This document shows, piece after piece, positions 49,500 to 58,216 of a DNA stretch of 64,000 bases (its first letter is position 1; each line of letters begins with the position of its first letter). The notes under the pieces were generated by a model, which was given only the letters and a program-made list of their open reading frames with translations, was not told the origin of the DNA and did not search any database. The position numbers and the translations under genes are program-made. Source of the DNA: Alphaproteobacteria bacterium (lineage in GTDB: Bacteria > Pseudomonadota > Alphaproteobacteria > Caulobacterales > Aquidulcibacteraceae). The stretch covers positions 155,203 through 219,202 of the forward strand of contig WGNI01000011.1 in assembly GCA_016124655.1 (NCBI GenBank), written 5' to 3'.

Positions 49500-52400
49500 A
49501 TGTCCCGGTTTCGACACCCCGCCTGGATTGCGCCGGCCGCCCTGTTGGCGGCGGGCCCTGCCTACGCGGATGCGGTCGCGATCATCATGCAGGAAAGCGA
49601 AGAGGGCGCGCGCTTGGAGGCGCGTTGGGCCGATGGGCGCAACGTCGCGCCGACCATGGAAGCCAGCGTCGCCAATGGCGTGCTCGTGTTGCGCTTTGCC
49701 GACGCCATCGAAGCGGATGTGTCGAACCTGCGTCAGCAGGCGCCGCGCACCGTGTCTTTCGCCGATGTCGACGATGACGGGCGCACCGTGCGCATCGCGC
49801 TGCGCCAGAACATGAGCGCCAGCGTCTCGCGCGTTCAGAATGCACGCGTCGTCGCGCTGGCGTCCGCCGACGGTCCGAGATCCTTGCGTCCGCCGGAAAC
49901 CCCGCCCGAGCAACCCGCGCAGGCCACCGCCACGGTGTCTGTCGGGCAGCGCGAAGACCTCACGCGCCTGTCGTTTCGGTGGCAGGGCCCGACCACAGTC
50001 GCGCCGCGCCGCAATGGCGATACGCTGGAGCTGCGCTTCTCGCGCGCCGCCGACATCGACATCGCCGAACTGCGCGCAACCCCGCCGCGTTTCGTCCGCG
50101 GCGCACGCGTCGTCAGCGCGCCAAGCCAGCCCGTTCGCGTGGCGCTGACCTTGGATCCCGGCGTGCGTGCGCGGCAGTTTACCGACGGCGATCGCGTCGT
50201 TGTCGATCTGCTCCCGCCGCTTGAGCCTCCAGCGACACAAGCCCCGCCGCCTCCGCCGCCGCCCCCACCGCCGCCGCCGGTCGACACCCCGTTCCGCGCC
50301 CCGAACGGCAATGCGAGCGTGCGCCTCGACGAGCGCGCGGACGCCACGCGCCTTTCCGTGACCTGGCCATCGCCTGCGCGCGCGGCCGCCTTCCGCCGTG
50401 GCGAAGCGATCTGGCTCGTTTTTGAAGCCAATGGCCGCATCGATCTCTCCAACATCGCGCGCGCCGGTCGCTGGCATCGCGACATGCAGATCATCAATGG
50501 CGATCACGCAGTGGCCTTGCGCATTGCTGCGCCGCCGGAAGTGCTGATCGCTGCACAAAGCGACGGCGCAACCTGGAACTTCACGCTGTCGCCGCGCGCG
50601 CAGCCTGGCGGCGCAGCCGCGCCCGTGCGGCGCGACATGGGTCTGGCCGCGCGCGGCCGCATCATTGCCGACTTCGGCCGCGAAGGCGTGGTGTCATGGT
50701 TGCAGGATCCGTCCGTCGGCGACCGCATCGGCGTCGCGATGCTGACGGGACCGGCGAAGGGCGTGGCTCAACGGCGCGCAACCTTGGAGGCCGCGATACT
50801 GCCGTCGGCGCACGGCGCGGTGATCGAGCCGCGCGCCGATGGCGTCGATGCGCGCTTTGAGGGCGAAGACCTGATCGTCTCGCGCGCGCTCGGACTGATC
50901 ACGACGCAGACGCTGGATGGCGAAGCCGAGCAGACAGACGCCGTAGAGGCCGGAGTGACGCAAGACGCCGCCGGAGATCTCTCCGATGCCGGCGGCTTGT
51001 ACACCGCCGCGGTGCGCCGCGAGATGGACGAGTTGGCCCGGCGCGTTGCGGAAGAAAACGGCGCTGAAGGCGAGGAAACGACAGCGCACCTCGCCTATGC
51101 GGATTTTCTGCTGACGCACCAGCTTGCGCCCGAAGCGCTGGGCGTTCTGCGCTTGGCGATCCTGCGCAATCCCGCTCTGGAATCGGAAGCGCCTTATCGC
51201 CTGCGCCGCGCCGCGGCCAATGTGATGATGAATCGCATCGCCGAAGCGCAGGCGGACTTGGCGGCCTCCGACTTGACGGGCGATCCTCAAGCGGCGTTGT
51301 GGCGCGGCTACGCTGCAGCGCTCGCCGAACAATGGGAGGACGCGCGCCGGGAGCTCGAGCGCGGCGCCGGCGCCAGCGAACAGGTGCATCCCGACTGGCG
51401 CGCGCGCTTCCAATTGGCGCTCGCGGAAGCCGCCCTGCAGCTCGGCGATATCCCCGCAGCGGAACAGGCCGCCGGCGGCGCCGCCGCGATGGCCTCTTCA
51501 AGCGGAGCGCGCCTGCGCGCGGAATTGTTGCGCGCACGCGCAAAGGTCGCCCGCGGCCAGAACGACGCGGCGATCGCGCTGCTCACCGAACTGGCCCGCG
51601 CGCGCGATGAAGAAGTGTCCGTGCAGGCGGGATTGGAGCTTGTGCGCACGCGCCGCGCGCTGGGCCAGCTCAGCGCCGCCCAGGCCGTGGAGCCATTGGA
51701 GGCGATGCGCTTCCGCTGGCGAGGCGATGCGCTGGAGGTCGCCGTCGTCGCGATGCTGGGCGACGTTTACATGGAGCAGGGGCGTTGGCGCGAAGCGCTG
51801 GAGGTGATGCAGGTCGCCGCCAGCCGCTACGGCCAGAACCCTGCGTCGCGCCGTCTGCGCGTGGACATGGTGTCTGCATTCGAGCGCCTGTTCCTCGATG
51901 GCGAAGCGGATTCGCTGGAGCCCATTCAGGCGCTGGGACTGTTCTATCAATTCTCCGATCTCACGCCCGTGGGCCCCAGCGGCGATCGCATCGTGCGCTT
52001 GCTGGCGGGGCGCCTGGTGCGGGTCGATCTGTTGGAGCAGGCCGCGCAATTGCTGCAGCACCAGGTCGACCAACGCCTGGAAGGATTTGCGCGCGCGCAA
52101 GTGGCCAGCGACCTCGCCGCGATTTACCTGATGGACGACAAGCCCGAGAAAGCCCTGACGGCAATTGCATCCACCCGCGTGCCCAACATTCCCGCAGCGC
52201 TGCAAGCCGAACGCCGCATCCTGGAGGCGCGCACGCTGATCGACATGGGCCGCTTCGATCACGCCGAAGAACTGGTCGAGCGCGACGCCAGCATGGATGC
52301 GCAACGCGTTCGCGCCGAGGCGGCGTGGCGCCAACGCGACTGGACCCGCGCGGCCGCCGAACTCAATCGCCTGGTCGAGCGCATCGACGCCGCAGCGCCT

Positions 52401-52688
52401 CTCGATGCGGAAGGCCGCCGCATTGTCCTGCGCGCCGCGATCGCGATGACGATGGCGGGCAATGACGTCGGCGTTCAGGCGCTTTACCGCGCGCACGCCG
52501 GCGACATGGCCGGCACGCCGGAAGCCGACGCCTTCGAAGTCGTGGCCTCCGGCGTCAATCCCGAGGGCATGGAGATCCGCCAGCTCGCCGCCGCGGTCGC
52601 CCGCACCGATCTTCTGGACCGCTTCCTCCAATCGATGCGCGCGCGTATGACCCAACCCGCGCAGGGCCGGCAACCCGCGCAGGGCTGA
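49500..52688 (+). CDS. Large periplasmic protein: three AMIN-like modules plus TPR
   Basis: A 1062-residue protein from ATG 49500 (MSRFRHPAWIAP), with a signal peptide ending at GPAYADA. Residues about 25-120, 144-240 and 268-370 are three related beta-rich modules (compare ARLEARWADGRNVAP, TRLSFRWQGPTTVAP, TRLSVTWPSPARAAA), like AMIN peptidoglycan-binding domains. A run of prolines separates modules two and three. The C-terminal half is TPR-like helix pairs (LRRAAANVMMNRIAEAQADL, AAEQAAGGAAAMASSSGARL). It follows motE by 37 bp and probably belongs to the same transcription unit. A role in placing the motor in the cell wall is plausible but unproven. No clear ribosome binding site is visible. 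Confidence 0.8.
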   Translation: MSRFRHPAWIAPAALLAAGPAYADAVAIIMQESEEGARLEARWADGRNVAPTMEASVANGVLVLRFADAIEADVSNLRQQAPRTVSFADVDDDGRTVRIALRQNMSASVSRVQNARVVALASADGPRSLRPPETPPEQPAQATATVSVGQREDLTRLSFRWQGPTTVAPRRNGDTLELRFSRAADIDIAELRATPPRFVRGARVVSAPSQPVRVALTLDPGVRARQFTDGDRVVVDLLPPLEPPATQAPPPPPPPPPPPPVDTPFRAPNGNASVRLDERADATRLSVTWPSPARAAAFRRGEAIWLVFEANGRIDLSNIARAGRWHRDMQIINGDHAVALRIAAPPEVLIAAQSDGATWNFTLSPRAQPGGAAAPVRRDMGLAARGRIIADFGREGVVSWLQDPSVGDRIGVAMLTGPAKGVAQRRATLEAAILPSAHGAVIEPRADGVDARFEGEDLIVSRALGLITTQTLDGEAEQTDAVEAGVTQDAAGDLSDAGGLYTAAVRREMDELARRVAEENGAEGEETTAHLAYADFLLTHQLAPEALGVLRLAILRNPALESEAPYRLRRAAANVMMNRIAEAQADLAASDLTGDPQAALWRGYAAALAEQWEDARRELERGAGASEQVHPDWRARFQLALAEAALQLGDIPAAEQAAGGAAAMASSSGARLRAELLRARAKVARGQNDAAIALLTELARARDEEVSVQAGLELVRTRRALGQLSAAQAVEPLEAMRFRWRGDALEVAVVAMLGDVYMEQGRWREALEVMQVAASRYGQNPASRRLRVDMVSAFERLFLDGEADSLEPIQALGLFYQFSDLTPVGPSGDRIVRLLAGRLVRVDLLEQAAQLLQHQVDQRLEGFARAQVASDLAAIYLMDDKPEKALTAIASTRVPNIPAALQAERRILEARTLIDMGRFDHAEELVERDASMDAQRVRAEAAWRQRDWTRAAAELNRLVERIDAAAPLDAEGRRIVLRAAIAMTMAGNDVGVQALYRAHAGDMAGTPEADAFEVVASGVNPEGMEIRQLAAAVARTDLLDRFLQSMRARMTQPAQGRQPAQG

Positions 52689-52734
52689 ACGCGTACGGCG
52701 ATAAGGATGCCGCGCGGACGGCGGGAGCAGCGCG

Positions 52735-53412
52735 CTGAAAGTTTCTGTCGTCATCCCCACATTGAACGCGGCCGCGCGCCTGCCCGCGGCGCTCGCCGCG
52801 CTCATGGAAGGCGCCTGGTCCGGCCTCGTGTGCGAAGTCATCATCGCCGACGGCGGCTCCGAAGATGAGACGCTTGAAATCGCCGATGAAGCGGGATGTG
52901 AAATTGTACGCACTGAGCGCGGCCGCGGCCTGCAAGTTCGCGCGGGCGCTGCAGCCGCGCGCGGCGATTGGCTGTTGTTTCTCCATGCCGACACCGTGCT
53001 GGAGACGGGATGGTCGAAGGAGGCGGCGCACCTCATGCGCCATCATCCAGCGTACGCAGCCGCGTTTGCGTTCGCCTTCGATGATGAAAGCCGCGCTGCG
53101 CGCCGCGCCGCCTTCTGGGTCGGCGTTCGTTGCCGTATTCTGAAACTGCCCTACGGCGATCAGGGCCTGCTGATCGCGCGCGCGCACTATGATGCGCTAG
53201 GCGGCTACAAAGCCATCGCCCTGATGGAGGATGTCGACATCGTCCGCCGCATCGGACCGCGCCGCCTACGCATCTTGAAGCATCGCGCCGTCACCAGTTC
53301 AGAGAAATACCGTCGCAGCGGCTATACGCGGCGCGCCGCGCGCAATCTATGGCTGCTCGCGCGCTTCTATCTCGGCGCCGATCCGGACGATTTGGCGCGC
53401 GCGTATGATTGA
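52735..53412 (+). CDS. Glycosyltransferase, TIGR04283 type (CTG start)
   Basis: A 225-residue GT2-like glycosyltransferase. The start is a CTG at 52735: GGGAG lies seven bases upstream, the residues M-KVSVVIPTLNAAARLPAAL form the essential first beta strand, and an in-frame stop at 52702 leaves no ATG, GTG or TTG before it. Starting at TTG 52762 would delete that strand. Conserved elements: EVIIADGGSEDET, LLFLHADTV and YGDQGLLI. It overlaps the next glycosyltransferase gene by eight bases. This pair (TIGR04283 + TIGR04282) occurs together in many bacteria, sometimes with arsenosugar genes. Confidence 0.88.
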   Translation: MKVSVVIPTLNAAARLPAALAALMEGAWSGLVCEVIIADGGSEDETLEIADEAGCEIVRTERGRGLQVRAGAAAARGDWLLFLHADTVLETGWSKEAAHLMRHHPAYAAAFAFAFDDESRAARRAAFWVGVRCRILKLPYGDQGLLIARAHYDALGGYKAIALMEDVDIVRRIGPRRLRILKHRAVTSSEKYRRSGYTRRAARNLWLLARFYLGADPDDLARAYD

Positions 53413-54004
53413 GCCGACTCTCATCGTCATGGCGAAGGCGCCGCGCATCGGCTTCGGAAAATCGCGGCTGGCCGCAGAAGTCGGTGCAGTGGAGGCTTGG
53501 CGCATCGCCCGCGCACTGCTCGCAGCAACGCTGCGCGCCGCCCGTCAATCGCGGCTGCGCACGATCATTTGCGCGTCGCCCGATCGTGACGCGCACAATC
53601 CGCGACTTTGGCCGCAAAGAGTCGCGCGTGCGCCGCAGGGGACAGGCGATCTTGGCGCGCGTTTGGCGCGGGCGCTCAACGGCCGCCGGAATGTGATTGT
53701 CATCGGTACGGACTGCCCGAGCCTCACTGCGACGGTGTTGCGCCAAAGCGTGCGCTGCCTCTCCGGTAGCGCATTCGTCATCGGCCCGGCGCTCGATGGC
53801 GGTTTCTATCTCTTGGCCGCGCAGCAGGGCCGCGCCGCAGCCGCCGCGATGCGCAATGTGCGCTGGTCAAGCGCGCACACGCTGGCTGATGTCACACGCA
53901 ATCTGCCGTCGCCGCCGCGCTTGCTGGCGCTGCTGCGCGACGTCGATTCTCTGGAAGACTGGCGCGCGCTTCAGCGGTCGGCGCGGCGCGCATCGAGCGC
54001 CTGA
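53405..54004 (+). CDS. Glycosyltransferase, TIGR04282 type
   Basis: A 199-residue nucleotide-diphospho-sugar transferase-like protein. The start MIEPTLIVMAKAPRIGFGKS (AKxPxxGxxKxRL) and VIVIGTDCPSLTATVLRQ plus GPALDGGFYLLA are hallmarks. It is named for arsenosugar biosynthesis in some genomes, but the family is broader. It overlaps the TIGR04283 gene by eight bases and the convergent transglycosylase gene by 34. No arsenic methylation gene is nearby. Confidence 0.88.
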   Translation: MIEPTLIVMAKAPRIGFGKSRLAAEVGAVEAWRIARALLAATLRAARQSRLRTIICASPDRDAHNPRLWPQRVARAPQGTGDLGARLARALNGRRNVIVIGTDCPSLTATVLRQSVRCLSGSAFVIGPALDGGFYLLAAQQGRAAAAAMRNVRWSSAHTLADVTRNLPSPPRLLALLRDVDSLEDWRALQRSARRASSA

Positions 54005-55542
54005 TACCGCGCCGGCCGCCCGGATGCGAGATCATCGATCTCCGGCGTCGGCTGGGAAAACCGCTTGCGGCAAAGGCCCATGTGCGACAGCACGCGCTCC
54101 GCGTAATCTCTGCTTTCCGCGCGCGGCAAACTTTCCAGAAGCATCAATGGATCGCCGTCTTCCGGCGTTGCGCTCATCCAGCGCTGCAGCCAACCCGGCC
54201 CGCCATTATAGGCGGCGAACACCTTGCCGAGATCGCCGTCTTGGTGAAATTGCTCGATCAGCCAGCCGACATACGCTTGCCCCAGGCGCATATTCAGCCC
54301 CGGTTCGTGCAACCGCGTGGGCTCACGCCGGAACGGTTGACTCGGGTCCATGTCGGTTGCCGTCGACGGCAACAATTGCATAAGCCCGCGCGCATTGGAC
54401 CGGCTGATCGCCACGGGATTGAACCGGCTTTCCTGACGCACGATGGCGTAGACCAGCGCACGGTCGAATTGAAAGCCGTTGTCGGGCGTAAACGAAGTCA
54501 CCGGGCAATGGCCCGAAGCGAGATCCGGTCCGCCATATTCCGCTGCGCGCAATTGCGCGGCCGGCGCCATCAAGGCTTGCGCGAGCGCCAGATAGACGCG
54601 GTCTTCATCCGGACGCAGCCGTGCATGCAGCCAGCGCAACTCGTCTTCAACCTCCGACAATCTTCCCAATTGCGCCAGCGCCGCCGCGCGCCGCGCGCTG
54701 TCGTGGCGCTCAATGAAAGCGCGCATGGTTGCGTCGGAAACATCAGGCGGCGCGAAATCAAGCGCCGAGTCGCGCCCGAGCTGCGCTTCGGCCAATTGGC
54801 CATAGAACGTCGCAGGCGCCTGCGCGGCAGCCTCAAGATGGTCGCGCACGCGCGCAGGATTGCCCGCGGCCAGATTGGCGCGCGCCGCCCAATAATGGGC
54901 TGCTGCACGCGCGGCAGGGCCGTGATGCGGCCAGCCGGCGGCGATGTCGAACCAGCCGATTGCGGCGGAATAGTCGCGTTGGCGAAACGCAGTCAGCCCC
55001 AATAGCCACGCCGCATCGCCATTGCGCGGCGTGGACAGGAGCGCTTCGCCGGCGATGCGCGCCTCTTCCAGCCGGCCTGCGCTCAGATGCGCCATGACCG
55101 CATCGATCTCGCCGCGCAGAGCTGAACTGTCTCCGGCGGGCGCGCGCGTGGCGCCGGGCGGCGCGCGGCCGGGCGCGCTCTCTGGGTGCGGCGGCCGGGC
55201 GCCGCGGCGCGGCCGAACCGCGGTCGCGCGGGCGTAAACGGCGCTGGCCTGGGCATGGTCGCGATGCGACGCCAGCCAGCGCAGATACTCGCTATAGGCC
55301 GCGCCGCTGCGGCGCTGGGACAGGCGCTCCGCGGCCACGCTGGCGACGAGGACGTCGTCATCCACCTGCCGCAACGCGGTCTGCGCGGAACGCCAATCGC
55401 CGCGCTCGGCAGCGGAGTAGGCGGCCTGGTAGGCCTCCACATCGGCATCGGACAGCGCCACGACACGCGTATCCGCCAGTGCAGCCCCCGAAACCGCCGC
55501 GCTCGCGCCCGCCGCGGCCAGAACCATTTTCAGTATTCGCAT
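53971..55542 (-). CDS. Soluble lytic murein transglycosylase
   Basis: A 523-residue periplasmic enzyme. After a signal peptide (MRILKMVLAAAGASAAVSGA ... ALADT) comes a long superhelical region (residues about 30-350), then the SLT domain: ALVYAIVRQESRFNPVAISR with the catalytic Glu in RQES, SNARGLMQLLPSTA and FAAYNGGPGWLQRW. It cleaves peptidoglycan glycan strands to anhydromuramyl ends. Alphaproteobacteria with a single-domain FlgJ often use such an enzyme for rod passage. The start is ATG 55542; a GTG at 55566 is possible. It follows the uracil-DNA glycosylase gene by 20 bp. Confidence 0.93.
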   Translation of the reverse strand: MRILKMVLAAAGASAAVSGAALADTRVVALSDADVEAYQAAYSAAERGDWRSAQTALRQVDDDVLVASVAAERLSQRRSGAAYSEYLRWLASHRDHAQASAVYARATAVRPRRGARPPHPESAPGRAPPGATRAPAGDSSALRGEIDAVMAHLSAGRLEEARIAGEALLSTPRNGDAAWLLGLTAFRQRDYSAAIGWFDIAAGWPHHGPAARAAAHYWAARANLAAGNPARVRDHLEAAAQAPATFYGQLAEAQLGRDSALDFAPPDVSDATMRAFIERHDSARRAAALAQLGRLSEVEDELRWLHARLRPDEDRVYLALAQALMAPAAQLRAAEYGGPDLASGHCPVTSFTPDNGFQFDRALVYAIVRQESRFNPVAISRSNARGLMQLLPSTATDMDPSQPFRREPTRLHEPGLNMRLGQAYVGWLIEQFHQDGDLGKVFAAYNGGPGWLQRWMSATPEDGDPLMLLESLPRAESRDYAERVLSHMGLCRKRFSQPTPEIDDLASGRPARYQALDARRADR

Positions 55543-55562
55543 GATGCGCGTCCAAGCCCTGG

Positions 55563-56351
55563 TCACAGGCGCGGACCCCGCGCGACGCCAAGCTCGTCGA
55601 GCCAGGCCTCCAGCGCCAGAAGATCCGCCCAGGCGAGCCGCTTTTGCTGCGGCTGGCGCAAAAGATATGCGGGGTGAAGCATCACCATGGCGTTGACCGG
55701 CATGGTGAATGAAGGGTTTTCAAGCGCGAACCGTCGGCCGCGCAGCTTGGTCACGCCCTCGTTCCGGCGCAGCAGCGATTGCGCCGATACGCCCCCGGCA
55801 AGGATCGCCAGCTTGGGCCTCTTCAGTGCAATCGCGCGCTCTACGAAGGGCAGGCAAGCGGCGATCTCGCCTTGCGTCGGCGGCCGATTGCCTGGTGGTC
55901 GCCAGAAAATCAGGTTGGAAATGAAGAGGTTGTGCCGCCGGTCGAGGCCGATCGAGGCCAGCATCCGGTCCAGCAGCTGCCCGGACCGCCCCACAAACGG
56001 CTTGCCTTGCTGGTCCTCGTCCTTGCCCGGCGCTTCGCCGATCAGCATCACCTGGGCGTCTTCCGCGCCGTCGGAAAACACGGTGGTCCGGGCGGTTTTT
56101 TTCAGCGCGCAGCCCTCAAACGCCGCAATCGCTTCGGCCAGCTCCGACAGGGAGGTCGCCGTGGCCGCAGCCTCCCGGGCCGAGGCCAGCGCATCGTCGG
56201 CTGGTGCAGGCGCATGCGCCCGCGGCGCGGGCCCAGGACGCGGGACCGGCGCTGCGTCCGCCGCGCGCACTGCGTCGGCGATATCGACGCCGGCCGCATC
56301 CCACCACGCCAGCAGCGCGCGGGCGGCCGCTGGTGCGGACGCTCCTTCCAT
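55563..56351 (-). CDS. Uracil-DNA glycosylase (family 4-like)
   Basis: A 262-residue DNA repair enzyme. After a variable Ala-rich N-terminus the catalytic core begins FEGCALKKTARTTVF and continues VMLIGEAPGKDEDQQGKPFV, GRSGQLLDRMLASIGL and the C-terminal MLHPAYLLRQPQQK. GEAPGxDED and HPAYLLR are family 4 (UdgA-type) motifs. It removes uracil from DNA to start base excision repair. The first iron-sulfur cysteine region shows C-A-L-K rather than C-x2-C, a form I believe common in alphaproteobacteria. Confidence 0.9.
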   Translation of the reverse strand: MEGASAPAAARALLAWWDAAGVDIADAVRAADAAPVPRPGPAPRAHAPAPADDALASAREAAATATSLSELAEAIAAFEGCALKKTARTTVFSDGAEDAQVMLIGEAPGKDEDQQGKPFVGRSGQLLDRMLASIGLDRRHNLFISNLIFWRPPGNRPPTQGEIAACLPFVERAIALKRPKLAILAGGVSAQSLLRRNEGVTKLRGRRFALENPSFTMPVNAMVMLHPAYLLRQPQQKRLAWADLLALEAWLDELGVARGPRL

Positions 56352-56500
56352 CAGGCGTTAACATAGCGGAGTCGCGCCGGCCGGCGAGGGCGGCGCGACC
56401 GCCCGTCGCGCGCCCTTGCGGAGGCGGCCCCCAGCCCGGATAAACGCCTCAGTCAGCCGCAGGCGCCATGGTTGCGCGGCAAGGAACAATAGGAGCCTTC

Positions 56501-58177
56501 ATGGCCGAGGAAGTGCAGCGCGACGTGATGGAATACGACGTTCTGATCGTCGGCGCCGGGCCAGCGGGCCTCGCCGCCGCGATCCGTCTCAAGCAGGTCG
56601 CGGCCGAACAGAGCGCCGAGATTTCAGTTGCGGTGCTGGAGAAAGGTTCCGAAGTCGGCGCGCATATTCTCTCGGGCGCGGTGATCGATCCCCGCGCGCT
56701 CAATGAGCTGATCCCCGATTGGCGCGAGCAGGGCGCGCCGCTCGACACGCCAGTGACGGAAGACAAATTCCTGATGCTCGGTCCCGCGGGCGCGCTGACC
56801 TTGCCGAATTTTCTCATGCCGCCGCTGATGAACAATCACGGCAATTACATCGGTTCGCTTGGCGTGCTGTGCAAATGGCTGGCGCAGCAGGCTGAAGGCC
56901 TGGGCGTGGAGATTTATCCGGGCTTCGCCGCAGCCGAGACGCTGTTCGACGAAACCGGCGCCGTGAAGGGCGTGCTGACCGGCGACATGGGCGTCGATCG
57001 CTCCGGCGAAGAAAAGGCGGGCGTGTACACGCCGGGCATCGAAATCCACGCGAAATACACTTTGTTCGCCGAAGGCGCGCGCGGATCGCTCACCAAGAAA
57101 CTCTCCGACAAGCTTGGTCTGGCCGACGGCCGCGATCCGCAGAAATACGGCATCGGGTTGAAGGAATTGTGGGAGATACCCGCCGAAAACCACAAGAAAG
57201 GTCTTGTGCAGCACACGTTCGGCTGGCCGCTGGATGACGGCGTTGGCGGCGGCTCGTTTCTCTATCATTGGGGCGATCGGTTCGTATCGGTCGGCTTTGT
57301 CGTTCACCTGAACTACAAGAATCCGTACCTCTCGCCGTTCGACGAGTTTCAGCGTTTCAAGCACCATCCCGCCGTGGCGCCGCACCTGGCCGGCGGAAAA
57401 CGGCTCACCTACGGCGCCCGCGCCATCACCGAAGGCGGCCTGCAATCGATTCCGCAACTCACCTTTCCCGGCGGCGCGCTCATTGGCTGCGCGGCGGGCT
57501 TCGTGAATGTCCCGCGCATCAAGGGCACGCACAACGCCATGAAGTCCGGCATGCTCGCCGCAGAAGCGGTGGCGGAGGCGATCACCGCGGGACGCCAGCG
57601 CGATGCGCTCTCCGCCTATGAAAGCGCGTTCCGCGCGAGTTGGAGCTACAAGGACCTCAAGCTCGTGCGGAACGCCAAGCCGCTCTGGTCGCGCTTCGGC
57701 ACGCTCGCCGGCATCGGCCTCGGCGGCGCCGATATGTGGCTGACCACGCTGACCGGCGGCTTCTCCCTGTTCGGCACCATGAAGCACGGCAAGAGCGATT
57801 CTGCGGCGACCGAGCCTGCGGCCAAGCACAAACCGATCGATTATCCCAAGCCCGACGGCGTGTTGTCCTTCGACAAGCTCTCCAGCGTCTTCATCTCCAA
57901 CACCAATCACGAGGAAGACCAGCCGATCCATCTCAGGCTGCGCAATCCCTCCATTCCGATCGCGCACAATCTGCCGCTCTATGCCGAGCCCGCGCAGCGC
58001 TACTGCCCGGCCGGCGTCTACGAAGTGCTCTACGACGACAACGGCGCCAATCCGCGGTTTCAGATCAACGCGCAGAATTGCGTGCACTGCAAAACCTGCG
58101 ACATCAAAGACCCCTCGCAGAACATCGACTGGACGACGCCAGAAGGCGGCGGCGGCCCTAATTATCCCAATATGTGA
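56501..58177 (+). CDS. Electron transfer flavoprotein-ubiquinone oxidoreductase
   Basis: A 558-residue ETF-QO. FAD domain: YDVLIVGAGPAGLAAAIRLK. The ubiquinone-binding region follows. The C-terminal 4Fe-4S cluster ligands lie in QRYCPAGVYE and NAQNCVHCKTCDIKDPSQNI. It passes electrons from acyl-CoA and other dehydrogenases via ETF to the quinone pool at the inner membrane. ATG 56501 has TAGGAG five bases upstream; the ATG at 56468 lacks one. It is divergent from the uracil-DNA glycosylase gene. It could serve the dehydrogenases of the catabolic cluster. Confidence 0.96.
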   Translation: MAEEVQRDVMEYDVLIVGAGPAGLAAAIRLKQVAAEQSAEISVAVLEKGSEVGAHILSGAVIDPRALNELIPDWREQGAPLDTPVTEDKFLMLGPAGALTLPNFLMPPLMNNHGNYIGSLGVLCKWLAQQAEGLGVEIYPGFAAAETLFDETGAVKGVLTGDMGVDRSGEEKAGVYTPGIEIHAKYTLFAEGARGSLTKKLSDKLGLADGRDPQKYGIGLKELWEIPAENHKKGLVQHTFGWPLDDGVGGGSFLYHWGDRFVSVGFVVHLNYKNPYLSPFDEFQRFKHHPAVAPHLAGGKRLTYGARAITEGGLQSIPQLTFPGGALIGCAAGFVNVPRIKGTHNAMKSGMLAAEAVAEAITAGRQRDALSAYESAFRASWSYKDLKLVRNAKPLWSRFGTLAGIGLGGADMWLTTLTGGFSLFGTMKHGKSDSAATEPAAKHKPIDYPKPDGVLSFDKLSSVFISNTNHEEDQPIHLRLRNPSIPIAHNLPLYAEPAQRYCPAGVYEVLYDDNGANPRFQINAQNCVHCKTCDIKDPSQNIDWTTPEGGGGPNYPNM

Positions 58178-58216
58178 GGGATAAGGATCAGGGCGTTCCG
58201 GTTCCGGAGGATGAGA

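Noticed and set aside
50244..50290. CCG/CCC-rich run as a sequence repeat or slippage site
   Set aside because: It encodes a polyproline linker in frame inside the large TPR protein. The codons vary and there is no frame break.
51498..53036. Open frame of 512 codons on the minus strand
   Set aside because: It is antisense to the TPR protein and the CTG-start glycosyltransferase. No family pattern.
56624..58087. Open frame of 487 codons on the minus strand
   Set aside because: It is antisense to ETF-ubiquinone oxidoreductase, with no motif and Arg/Ala-rich composition.
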